Part shown: positions 8,899-17,262 of the stretch, in pieces
Position numbering within the stretch: the stretch's first letter is position 1
How the letters are laid out: every line of letters begins with the position of its first letter
NCBI RefSeq assembly: GCF_030915405.1
Contig: NZ_CP133262.1
Location: 4,170,501 to 4,234,500, forward strand
Source: Neobacillus nitrireducens
GTDB taxonomy: Bacteria > Bacillota > Bacilli > Bacillales > Cytobacillaceae
Length of the DNA stretch: 64,000 nt
Direction of reading: 5' to 3'
The notes under the pieces: model-generated
The model's input: only the letters and a program-made list of their open reading frames with translations
The model's database searches: none
Told to the model about the DNA's origin: nothing
Position numbers and translations under genes: made by a program

Positions 8899-9798
8899 AT
8901 GAAGAAATTATTGCTAAAAATGTATTATATATTTCTTGATTTAAAAAATAATTTTAAGGTATTACGGGATAAATTAAATTCGGTTATTAGTAAGCCCCCA
9001 ATTGTTAAAACAACTGATGAAACCTTGAGCAAAATAATAAATGAGAAGTGTTCTGTAAGCCGCTATGGAAATGGCGAATTTAATATTATGTTTAAGGGAG
9101 AGCAATTCTTTCAAGAGTATGATTATGATTTGAGTTTACGCTTAATCGAAATTATTAGCTCACAAAGTAAAAATCATATTGTATGTATTCCTGATGTTTT
9201 TAGTAATATCGATAAGTTTACAGATAGAGCACAAAATTTCTGGAGAAAGTATTTAATTTTAAACAGAAGTAAAATATATCGGAAGTTAAAAAAGAAGAAA
9301 GTCTATTATGATGCAATGGTGACTCGTCTATATATGGACTACAAAGATAAAAGTAAATCAGATGAGCGCTTTTCAAAATTCAAAATGATCTGGGAAGATA
9401 GAGAAATTATTCTCGTCGAAGGTGAACAAAGTAGATTAGGGGCTGGTAATAATTTATTTAGCAATGCTAAATCTTTAAAAAGGATTTTATGCCCAGCTGA
9501 AAATGCATTTGCAAAATATGAAGAAATTCTAACTGCAGTTAAAAAATACGATACGTCAAAATTAATACTGCTTGCACTTGGACCAACAGCAACAGTGTTA
9601 GCATATGATCTTTCTAGAATGGGTTACCAAGCAGTTGATATTGGAAATGTAGATATCGAGTATGAGTGGTTTTTAAAAAGGACTCAAGTTAAAACGCCTG
9701 TTAAACACAAATATACTGGAGAAGTTGCCAATGGAACGAAAGTTGAAAAATTGCATAATCCAGAGTATGAAAATGAAATCCTGGTTCAAATCCTTTAA
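8899..9798 (+). CDS. GT-D fold glycosyltransferase (DUF1792-like)
   Basis: This 299-residue protein contains the DUF1792 signature: 'VSRYGNGEFNIM' near residue 55, 'VYYDAMVTRLYMDY', 'IILVEGEQSRLGAGNNLF', 'ILLALGPTATVLAYDLSRMG', and 'VDIGNVDIEYEWFLKR' near the C-terminus. The DxE in 'VDIEYEW' matches the metal-binding motif described for the GT-D fold enzyme DGT1 of streptococcal Fap1 glycosylation. It likely transfers glucose or a related sugar onto the growing glycan; the substrate is inferred only by family. It starts at ATG 8899 after GAGGAG and AGAGGT. Confidence 0.75.
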   Translation: MKKLLLKMYYIFLDLKNNFKVLRDKLNSVISKPPIVKTTDETLSKIINEKCSVSRYGNGEFNIMFKGEQFFQEYDYDLSLRLIEIISSQSKNHIVCIPDVFSNIDKFTDRAQNFWRKYLILNRSKIYRKLKKKKVYYDAMVTRLYMDYKDKSKSDERFSKFKMIWEDREIILVEGEQSRLGAGNNLFSNAKSLKRILCPAENAFAKYEEILTAVKKYDTSKLILLALGPTATVLAYDLSRMGYQAVDIGNVDIEYEWFLKRTQVKTPVKHKYTGEVANGTKVEKLHNPEYENEILVQIL

Positions 9799-9846
9799 TT
9801 AGCAGTATGACTTTTATAGCAAGGCAATAAGGGAGGAACAGAAAGA

Positions 9847-11004
9847 ATGAGCAGTATGTTAGTAAATACAATTAAAAAGGTAAAGTTCCGGTATTCCCCG
9901 TATAGGCATGACTGGTACTATGGAAGCATAATTTACAAAATGGAAAAAGATCTTGAGATATTCAAAATGAATTCAAACAAAAACACACCTTTTTTAAGTA
10001 AACCAGGAATTTCTTTTTCCTTTGATGATAGTTTTAGAGTTAAACATTGGTATAAATATGGAAAAGAAATATTCGGGTATCATGATGTCAAAGCAACTTT
10101 TAATATTAATGCATTTCATCATTTTGAAGGTCGAAGAGAACACACTCAAGAAGAAATAGACATGTTGCTAGAACTACAAGCAAACGGTCATGAAATTGCA
10201 CACCATGGATATAAGCACCATAATGCAAAAGGTTTTTCCGATGAAAAAGGTTTATCTAGTTGGTTAGAGGAAGAAATAATACCTTTGTTTACCTGGATGG
10301 AAAATCAATCACATTCAAAAACGAAAGAAAGATTTAAAAAACCAGTAACATACGCATTTCCATACTCTCATTATAACGAAGGTAATATTAAGGAATTAGT
10401 TCCAAAATATTTTAAAATCGTTAGAGGACACTTAACCGAAAATAACCTAATTCCATTTAATTTTACTGGACTTGCACCTTCAATTAGAATTGATAGCAAT
10501 TTTCTTACTAATGTTAAGTATATTAAAAGAATAATGAGACTTGCAAAGAAATCGGGAAAAAATCTAATTTTTATGTGTCACTCATTAATTCCAGAAGAAA
10601 TTAACTGGAAGTATTTTGGTTGGGGTGAGGATTCGAATGCAGCTGGAGAGTGGAGAATATCACCCAAAGTTATTAAAGAAATTATTGGTGAAGCCAAAAA
10701 GTTGGATTTGGAATTTTATACAACAGCGGAAATTGCTGGTGTCGCAACATTTATAGACAAAAATTTGGAGAACTGTGCAAGGAAACACATTTTAAATTCT
10801 GATGGTCCATGGATTTCTATATCAGAATTAAGCATGATAAAGGAATTAGATTTAAGTGGTAAAAATATTTCCAATCTGGATGGGATTCAATATTTTGTAA
10901 ATTTAGAAAAGCTTAATTTAAAGGATAATAATATTTCAGATTTTAGGATTTTAGAGAAACTTAAAAAATTGAAGGATTTTGAGCTTTCTAATAATCATTA
11001 TTAA
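9847..11004 (+). CDS. Polysaccharide deacetylase (NodB-like) with C-terminal leucine-rich repeats
   Basis: Residues about 55-300 form a carbohydrate-esterase 4-like domain. The metal aspartates appear in 'ISFSFDDSF' and the metal histidines in 'GHEIAHHGYKHHN' (about residues 116-128). Later come 'YAFPYSHYNEG' and 'IFMCHSLIPEE'. From about residue 325 the chain changes to leucine-rich repeats ('IKELDLSGKNISNLDGI', 'LEKLNLKDNNISDF', 'LKDFELSNNHY'), about two and a half repeats of internalin-like spacing. No signal peptide or transmembrane segment is seen, so it may act in the cytosol on a lipid-linked or nucleotide-linked sugar. The deacetylase-LRR join is unusual. A GGGAGG site precedes ATG 9847. 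Confidence 0.8.
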   Translation: MSSMLVNTIKKVKFRYSPYRHDWYYGSIIYKMEKDLEIFKMNSNKNTPFLSKPGISFSFDDSFRVKHWYKYGKEIFGYHDVKATFNINAFHHFEGRREHTQEEIDMLLELQANGHEIAHHGYKHHNAKGFSDEKGLSSWLEEEIIPLFTWMENQSHSKTKERFKKPVTYAFPYSHYNEGNIKELVPKYFKIVRGHLTENNLIPFNFTGLAPSIRIDSNFLTNVKYIKRIMRLAKKSGKNLIFMCHSLIPEEINWKYFGWGEDSNAAGEWRISPKVIKEIIGEAKKLDLEFYTTAEIAGVATFIDKNLENCARKHILNSDGPWISISELSMIKELDLSGKNISNLDGIQYFVNLEKLNLKDNNISDFRILEKLKKLKDFELSNNHY

Positions 11005-11096
11005 ATAGAAAAGTATTAAATTTATATAAATAGAAGAAATATTATAATAACTTTCAATTAAATTTGTTGAATTTTGAAATAATCTGAGGTGCTTAT

Positions 11097-12260
11097 ATGG
11101 CAAGTCGATATGAAGAATTAGATTCACTTCGTGGAATTGCCTCGATGTCTGTTTTTTTTGGTCATCTAACTTTAATTCCAAAATTAACTGTTTTATCAAT
11201 ATTAACTTCGGCGTACTTTCCTCTAAATATGTTTTTTAGTGGAGAAGCATCTGTAATCTTTTTCTTCGTTTTAAGTGGTTTTGTTTTATTTTTACCTTAT
11301 TCTAACTCAAAGCAACAAAGGTACGGGGTTTTTCTTATCAAAAGAATCTTTCGAATCTATGTTCCATATTTAATAGCAATTATCTTTACGATATTTGCAT
11401 GCTTATTATTTTCAACTGGGGGAATTAAAGAGTTAAGTAGCTGGTTTAATCAATCATGGAAATTTCCAATAACAATAAATATTTTGGTAAATCACTTAAT
11501 CTTAATAGGAAACTTCAATTCAAATCAATTTGATGATGTAATTTGGTCTTTAATACAAGAGATGAGAATTTCAATAATTTTTCCATTTTTAGCTTTAATC
11601 ATAAGGCGTTTTAATTGGAAAGTATCTTTCGTTTTATGTTTAGGGCTACTAATTTTAAGCAGTTTAAATAATTTATTTTCATGGCAGACTAGCTATGGTT
11701 ATCGAACTTCCATTTTTCATACCTTTGAGTATATTCCGATGTTTATAATTGGTGGCTTTTGTGCAAAAAATACTAATAAATTAATTACCTTTTATACCCA
11801 ACTATCACTTTTAGTGAAGATTTTAGTTTGGATAGCTGCATATTTATTATTTAATTACCATGTGATAATGACTAGTGTTGCAGATTTTTTTAGACTCTAT
11901 TCTTTTGAACATATTCTAAATGAATTTTCTATCGTTGCTGGATCTATATTAATAATAATTATCACTTTATCATCAAAAGGATTTCAGAGATTTTTACTAG
12001 TTAAGCCATTAAGATTTTTAGGAAAGATTTCTTATAGTTTATATCTTTTTCATTTACCAATACTATTTAGTTTAATTTATTTGTTCTATGACTCAATTCC
12101 TTATTGGATAATAGTTGTAATTACTTTTCCACTAACGTTATTACTTTCTAATGTTTCCTGGAATTACATTGAGAAACCTTCCATTAATTATGGAAAAACC
12201 TTAATTTCTAAATTAAAAAATACTGCGAAAAAAAGGTTAGTTTCAAGTAAGGAGCTTTAA
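11097..12260 (+). CDS. OafA-like membrane acyltransferase
   Basis: The protein has 387 residues with ten or so membrane segments and the acyltransferase-3 signature. 'LDSLRGIASMSVFFGHL' near the N-terminus carries the catalytic-type histidine at about residue 23. 'IFFFVLSGFVLFLPY' follows, then 'IKRIFRIYVPYL' with the conserved R-X2-R-type basic motif, and 'SYSLYLFHLPILF' near the end. It would O-acylate a sugar of the surface polysaccharide. The start ATG 11097 follows a TGAGGT site. A 92-base AT-rich gap separates it from the deacetylase; the next gene begins after 3 bases. Confidence 0.82.
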   Translation: MASRYEELDSLRGIASMSVFFGHLTLIPKLTVLSILTSAYFPLNMFFSGEASVIFFFVLSGFVLFLPYSNSKQQRYGVFLIKRIFRIYVPYLIAIIFTIFACLLFSTGGIKELSSWFNQSWKFPITINILVNHLILIGNFNSNQFDDVIWSLIQEMRISIIFPFLALIIRRFNWKVSFVLCLGLLILSSLNNLFSWQTSYGYRTSIFHTFEYIPMFIIGGFCAKNTNKLITFYTQLSLLVKILVWIAAYLLFNYHVIMTSVADFFRLYSFEHILNEFSIVAGSILIIIITLSSKGFQRFLLVKPLRFLGKISYSLYLFHLPILFSLIYLFYDSIPYWIIVVITFPLTLLLSNVSWNYIEKPSINYGKTLISKLKNTAKKRLVSSKEL

Positions 12261-12263
12261 AAG

Positions 12264-13172
12264 ATGTACGGGAAAATAGCAATTAGGAAGGGAGGATTCA
12301 AAAGGGTGGGAAGCAACATTAACGATGTGTTTACATATATAAAAAGGGTTACTAAAAAAGTCTATCGTTTCACAAACTTTATTTCTTTTTATATAGTTAA
12401 TATTCTTTCGAAATTCAATATTCCAATTGGCAGAAATAATTACAGAATATTAAAATTAAAAAATAAATATCATGGTAAGCGTTGTTTCATTATTGGTAAT
12501 GGTCCAAGTTTGAAACCAGATGATTTAGAGAGATTGAGAGGTGAAACCACATTTGCTTCTAATAAAATATATAAAATTTTTAATCAAACCACATGGAGAC
12601 CAACTTTTTATATGGTTGTTGATTCAATAGTCCTAGAAGAGAATGTAAAAGATATAAATTTAGTTAAAGCAAAGACAAAATTAACCTTAAACTGTTATAA
12701 ACATTTATTTAAAGCAGATATATATTTTAACAATAACCTTAATAAAAACAAATTTGGATCCTTTTCAACGAATATAATGGAATCATTATATTCGTCAGGT
12801 ACTGTATCTTATCATTTACTTCAAATAGCAAATTATATGGGGTTTTCAGAGGTTTATTTACTAGGGCATGATTACAATTTCAAAGGTGCCATTTCAAAAA
12901 CAAAAGATTTATCATTCCTTAAAAAAGATGAAAACTCAACAATTTATTTTAGTGAAGATTATGTTAGACCAGATGAAAAGAAGGCAGGTCAGGCCCCAGA
13001 GGAAATGTACAATGGTATGGAAAAAGCAAAAATAGTGTATGAAAGTTCAGGAAGGAAAGTTTATAATGCAACACGGGTTTCTTACTTGGATGTATTTGAG
13101 CTTAGGAATTTTGATGATTTATTTGGAAATCAAAATGAAGAAAATAATCTAAAAATAAAAACTAATGGTTAA
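12264..13172 (+). CDS. Second DUF115/MptE-like protein, candidate CMP-sugar transferase
   Basis: The 302-residue protein is a paralogue of the one at 2863-3651. It shares 'KRCFIIGNGPSLK' (residues about 73-85), 'TTFASNKIYKIFNQTTWRPT', a central 'VYLLGHDYNF' and the C-terminal 'KVYNATRVSYLDVF', which matches IYNATRGGKLEVF in the first copy. It has a longer basic N-terminal extension of about 40 residues that could contact the membrane. The ATG at 12264 has an AAGGAG site; a GTG at 12306 behind GGGAGG is a possible shorter start. Having two such proteins in a locus that makes CMP-Kdo suggests two transfer steps or two acceptors, which is inference. Confidence 0.62.
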   Translation: MYGKIAIRKGGFKRVGSNINDVFTYIKRVTKKVYRFTNFISFYIVNILSKFNIPIGRNNYRILKLKNKYHGKRCFIIGNGPSLKPDDLERLRGETTFASNKIYKIFNQTTWRPTFYMVVDSIVLEENVKDINLVKAKTKLTLNCYKHLFKADIYFNNNLNKNKFGSFSTNIMESLYSSGTVSYHLLQIANYMGFSEVYLLGHDYNFKGAISKTKDLSFLKKDENSTIYFSEDYVRPDEKKAGQAPEEMYNGMEKAKIVYESSGRKVYNATRVSYLDVFELRNFDDLFGNQNEENNLKIKTNG

Positions 13173-13350
13173 TTACCTTGTTAAGGGATCCCCTCTGTTA
13201 GGATGGGATATGGTATGGGCCTTTAGTGGTTATAATATAGTTAACACGGGGGTCGATCTCCCAAAGTTTTAGTTAATTAATTATTCTGTATAGTGAATAC
13301 ATCTAAATGTCTCCATATGAGAAATTTCCATACACAAAGAGGAGGTTTAT

Positions 13351-14412
13351 ATGAGCAAGGTAAGTGTTATTGTTCCTGTATACAATGCGGGCAAGAAACT
13401 TGAAAAATGTATTAAATCTATCTTGAATCAGTCTTTCTCAGACTTTGAATTAATTATTGTAAATGATGGTTCCACTGATAATAGCCTTGAAATATGTAAA
13501 AAACATGCAAACAAAGATAAACGAATAAAACTGATTAATAAACTAAATGGAGGCTCAATTGCTGCTAGAAAAGATGGTGTTAGTGCATCTTCAAATGAAT
13601 ATATTATGTTTGTTGACGCTGATGATTGGATTGCTACTGAAGCTATTGAGATTTTGTACAATGAAACGGTAAGAAATCATACAGATATTACAGTTTGCAA
13701 TATGTATAAAGTATTAGGAAAAGGATATCTAATAAAAAAAGAAATACAGAGCTCTTTTTTCAATGAAAATAAACTTTATTTAGAGAACGAAATTAGAAGT
13801 AAATTAGTACTCTCCTACTTATGGGGTGATGATTTTCCTTCATCTTTGTCTGCAAAACTTTATAAAAAACAACTATTGCTTTCATCTGGAAAATATCTAA
13901 ATAATATAACATTTTTCGGTGAAGATTTATTTTACAATTTAGAAATATTCCTTAAAGCAACTAGAGTCAAGATTATTAACCGTCCTCTATATTTCTACAG
14001 ACAAGATGGTTTCACAAGTAAATATATGAGTAGTCTATATACAGATGCTATTAATGGATATAAAATTCAAAAAGAAGTAATTGATGAATATTATCAAGGC
14101 AAGTTTAGGTATCCTTATGGTGGTATAAGTATCATGCTATTGAATACCCTCAAAGCATGTTTTTGCAATTTATTTTTTAGTAATTTGACAGATAACGAGA
14201 TCAAAGAAATAATTAAAAATTACATTTCAAATGATTGTGTGAGAGATTCAATACTTAACGATAGATCACAAAAATTTCTCTCAAAAGACTATTTAAATGC
14301 AATTGAACAATTTAACATTGAGTATCTATTTCAATTAGGAAAAAAAATGTATAGAAAAAGATTGCCGAAAAAAATATTAAGTAATATAGTTACAAAACTT
14401 GCTATTGTTTAA
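13351..14412 (+). CDS. Glycosyltransferase family 2
   Basis: The 353-residue protein has the GT-A start 'VSVIVPVYNAGKKLEKCIKS', 'IIVNDGSTDNSLEIC', 'NGGSIAARKDG', and the DxD motif as 'FVDADDWI' (about residues 89-96). Near residue 195 an 'FFGEDLFYNLE' stretch gives the acidic catalytic region. AGAGGAGG precedes ATG 13351. It is flanked by gaps of 178 and 367 bases, so it may be a separate transcription unit. Donor and acceptor are unknown. Confidence 0.88.
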   Translation: MSKVSVIVPVYNAGKKLEKCIKSILNQSFSDFELIIVNDGSTDNSLEICKKHANKDKRIKLINKLNGGSIAARKDGVSASSNEYIMFVDADDWIATEAIEILYNETVRNHTDITVCNMYKVLGKGYLIKKEIQSSFFNENKLYLENEIRSKLVLSYLWGDDFPSSLSAKLYKKQLLLSSGKYLNNITFFGEDLFYNLEIFLKATRVKIINRPLYFYRQDGFTSKYMSSLYTDAINGYKIQKEVIDEYYQGKFRYPYGGISIMLLNTLKACFCNLFFSNLTDNEIKEIIKNYISNDCVRDSILNDRSQKFLSKDYLNAIEQFNIEYLFQLGKKMYRKRLPKKILSNIVTKLAIV

Positions 14413-14779
14413 TAAATAAAGCATCGACTATTTTTATATAGCTTTTATAAGCACTTACAGAAGAAAAGTGAGCCTTAGAGTGCTAGAGTAGTATTTCCTT
14501 TAAAAGTAATTTGATACCTAAAAAAGAAACAGGTCAATAAAAAAAGAATGTTGACTACAATTCCTTTAGGTAATATGATAATTATACCCAATTGTTCTTT
14601 ATAAAGAATTTATTATTAAGAATCATCTGGTTAAAAGATTCATAATATAGATTTAAAAACTTACCAATTTTTTTTGAAGTTACTGTTCTATTTAATGAAC
14701 GGCAAATAGAGAATATTGATTTGTTGATGAATCTGGATTTCTACCTCATTTATTGGCTTCAGATAGGGAGAGTAATAAT
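14413..14779. other. Gene-free gap carrying the promoter and leader of the next operon
   Basis: This is AT-rich sequence without a credible reading frame. It holds one good sigma-A promoter (14551-14579) and an untranslated leader of about 190 bases before ATG 14780. No strong terminator hairpin for the upstream glycosyltransferase was found. Confidence 0.6.
14551..14579 (+). promoter_or_regulatory. Sigma-A promoter of the hexosaminuronate/GT operon
   Basis: A -35 TTGACT (14551-14556) and a -10 TATGAT (14574-14579) are separated by exactly 17 bases. It is the clearest vegetative promoter in the polysaccharide locus and would start a leader of about 190 bases ahead of the gene at 14780. Confidence 0.6.
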
Positions 14780-15904
14780 ATGAAAATTCTTGTGTTAGCT
14801 AACTTCGGTATGGGCTTGTATAACTTTAGAAAAGAACTATTAGAAGAACTAATAAACCAACAAAATGAAGTTTATATTTCGCTGCCAATTGATGAGTATG
14901 TACCAAAGTTAGTGAGTTTGGGTTGCCAATTTGTAGACACTCCTCTTGAACGGCGTGGAACCAATCCCATTAAGGATATAAAGCTTTTGCTCCACTACAT
15001 AAAAATAATCAAACGAATGAAGCCAGATGTTGTTTTAACTTATACGATTAAACCGAATGTTTATGGTGGCCTTGCCTGTAGAATCACGAAAACCCTCTAT
15101 ATCACAAACATTACAGGGCTAGGCACATCAATTGAAAATAAGGGTGTCATTCAGAAAATCACGTTAAGGCTTTATAAGGCAGGATTAAAAAAAGCATCCT
15201 GTTTATTTTTTCAAAATGAAACGAATCTAAAATTCTTTAGTGATAAAAATATAGTAAAAGGCAAGGCTAGAGTGGTTCCAGGCTCGGGAGTGAATTTAGC
15301 TCAGCATCCACTTGAAGAATATCCCGATGATCATGAAAGGAACAGATTCCTTTTTATAGGACGCATGATGAAAGCAAAGGGGATTGAGGAACTACTACAA
15401 GCTGCAAAAATTGTAAAAGAAAAATACTTTAATACTCAATTTGATTTAATTGGCAGCTGTGAAGAGGATTACTATCATCAATTAGTTGAATTAAAAAAAT
15501 CAGGAATTATAAATTATCATGGTCAGCAGAATGATGTCCACTCATTTATTAAGAAATCTCACGCCACAATCCTTCCTTCCTATCATGAAGGTACAGCAAA
15601 TGTACTCCTTGAATCTGCATCGTCTGGACGTCCTGTTTTGGCCACCCTAGTACCGGGGTGTAAAGAAACCTTTGATGAAAATGTAAGTGGTTTTGGCTTT
15701 GAAGTTAAGAGTGTTGATAGTTTAGTTGAATCAATTATCAAATTTATAAACCTATCCTATGATCAAAAAAAAGCAATGGGAATGGCTGGGCGCAAAAAAA
15801 TGGAAAACGAATATGATCGGGAAATAGTCATTAATGCATACCTTGAGGAAATTAACAATTTGGTAGGGAGAAATGAATATGAATTTATACGAGAAGATTG
15901 TTAA
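14780..15904 (+). CDS. Glycosyltransferase family 4 (CapM/PglA-like)
   Basis: The 374-residue GT-B protein begins 'MKILVLANFGMGLYNFRKEL' and has 'VLTYTIKPNVYGGLACR' and 'NITGLGTSIENKG', typical of CapM/PglA-type enzymes. The donor half has 'RFLFIGRMMKAKGIEEL' (about residue 193) and the EX7E region 'HEGTANVLLESASSGRPV' (about 273). Members transfer HexNAc residues to undecaprenyl-linked acceptors. ATG 14780 is preferred to TTG 14753 because AGGGAGAG (14764-14771) precedes it. Its 3' end overlaps the dehydrogenase gene by 26 bases. Confidence 0.87.
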   Translation: MKILVLANFGMGLYNFRKELLEELINQQNEVYISLPIDEYVPKLVSLGCQFVDTPLERRGTNPIKDIKLLLHYIKIIKRMKPDVVLTYTIKPNVYGGLACRITKTLYITNITGLGTSIENKGVIQKITLRLYKAGLKKASCLFFQNETNLKFFSDKNIVKGKARVVPGSGVNLAQHPLEEYPDDHERNRFLFIGRMMKAKGIEELLQAAKIVKEKYFNTQFDLIGSCEEDYYHQLVELKKSGIINYHGQQNDVHSFIKKSHATILPSYHEGTANVLLESASSGRPVLATLVPGCKETFDENVSGFGFEVKSVDSLVESIIKFINLSYDQKKAMGMAGRKKMENEYDREIVINAYLEEINNLVGRNEYEFIREDC

Positions 15905-17261
15905 CAGAGAAGAAAAAGTATCATTAATCGGACTTGGCTATGTTGGTATGCCTATTGCTGTTTCCTTTGCTAAGAAAGTGGATGTCATTGGATTTGATGT
16001 AAATAACGAAAAGATTGAACTTTATAACAATGGGATCGACCCTACAAAAGAAGTAGGAAATGAAGTAATTAAAAATGCCACTGTTGATTTCACTTCCGAT
16101 GAAAAAAGGCTGCGGGAGGCCAAATTTCATATTGTAGCAGTACCTACACCTGTGAAAGAAGACCGAACACCAGATTTAACACCGATAGAATCAGCAAGCA
16201 AGACTCTTGGGAGAAATCTAACGAAAGGTTCAATCGTTGTCTTTGAATCTACTGTTTATCCAGGTGTAACAGAGGATATTTGTGTTCCTATTTTGGAAAA
16301 GGTATCTGGTTTAAAGTGTGGGTTAGATTTTAAAGTGGGCTATTCTCCGGAAAGAATAAATCCTGGTGATCAAGAACATAGATTAGAAACAATCATAAAA
16401 GTTGTATCTGCAATGGATAAAGAGACACTAGATATTGTGGCAAAAGTATACGAATTAGTTGTAGAGGTTGGGGTTTATAAGGCGGAAAGTATTAAAGTAG
16501 CTGAAGCAGCAAAGGTAATTGAGAATTCTCAACGAGATATTAACATTGCCTTTATGAATGAACTCTCGATTATCTTTAATAAAATGGGCATTGATACAAA
16601 AGCTGTGCTACAGGCAGCTGGGACTAAATGGAACTTCCTTAACTTTTCTCCTGGTCTCGTTGGTGGGCACTGCATAGGTGTTGATCCCTACTATCTTACC
16701 TACAAAGCAGAACAAATGGGCTACTATTCTCAAATTATCCTTTCAGGAAGAAAAATAAATGACGATATGGGCAAGTATGTAGCAGAAAGTACGGTAAAGA
16801 GAATGATCAAGGCTAATAAGCAAATTAATGGCTCAAGAGTAGCTATTTTTGGTGTTACCTTCAAGGAAAACTGCCCAGATGTTCGCAATACAAAGGTAGT
16901 AGATGTAATTAAAGAATTAGAAGAATTTGGAGTAGAAGTAAGAGTTGTTGACCCCCTAGCCGATAAAGATGATCTATGGCATGAATATCGAATTAATCCA
17001 TACGAAGTCCATGAAATAAACGAGATGGATGCAGTTATCTTTGCCGTTCCACATGATGAGTTTAAATCTATACGTCTAGATGACGTAAAGAAGATGTTTA
17101 GATCATCAGGGCATATCTATATCCCCTCTGAAGCGATGAATGAAGTGGCTGCAACTTCTGAGTTTAATACAGCAGCTGACAGTAACGTATTAATGGACAT
17201 CAAGGGTGTTTTTAATCGAGCAGAAGCTGAGAATGCGGGCTTTTTATATTGGAGGTTATAA
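15879..17261 (+). CDS. tviB: UDP-N-acetyl-hexosamine 6-dehydrogenase (TviB/WbpO-like)
   Basis: The enzyme oxidises C6 of a UDP-N-acetylhexosamine twice with NAD to give the uronic acid. The 460-residue chain has the Rossmann start 'VSLIGLGYVGMPIAVSF' (about 14-30), 'VAVPTPVKEDRTPDLTP', 'ESTVYPG' and 'YSPERINPGD'. 'KVAEAAKVIENSQRDINIA' follows, then the catalytic cysteine in 'GLVGGHCIGVDPYYLTYKAE' (about residue 258) and 'FKENCPDVRNTKV'. The CIGVDPYY/ENCPD pattern is that of Vi-antigen TviB and WbpO rather than UDP-glucose dehydrogenase. ATG 15879 has AGGGAG at good spacing; ATG 15873 is too close. It sits one base before the epimerase gene. Confidence 0.88.
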   Translation: MNLYEKIVNREEKVSLIGLGYVGMPIAVSFAKKVDVIGFDVNNEKIELYNNGIDPTKEVGNEVIKNATVDFTSDEKRLREAKFHIVAVPTPVKEDRTPDLTPIESASKTLGRNLTKGSIVVFESTVYPGVTEDICVPILEKVSGLKCGLDFKVGYSPERINPGDQEHRLETIIKVVSAMDKETLDIVAKVYELVVEVGVYKAESIKVAEAAKVIENSQRDINIAFMNELSIIFNKMGIDTKAVLQAAGTKWNFLNFSPGLVGGHCIGVDPYYLTYKAEQMGYYSQIILSGRKINDDMGKYVAESTVKRMIKANKQINGSRVAIFGVTFKENCPDVRNTKVVDVIKELEEFGVEVRVVDPLADKDDLWHEYRINPYEVHEINEMDAVIFAVPHDEFKSIRLDDVKKMFRSSGHIYIPSEAMNEVAATSEFNTAADSNVLMDIKGVFNRAEAENAGFLYWRL

Positions 17262-17262
17262 A

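Noticed and set aside
13173..13350. Promoter at TATAAT (13231) before the glycosyltransferase gene
   Set aside because: The hexamer at the -35 position is poor (ATATGG-like), so it was not listed as a feature.
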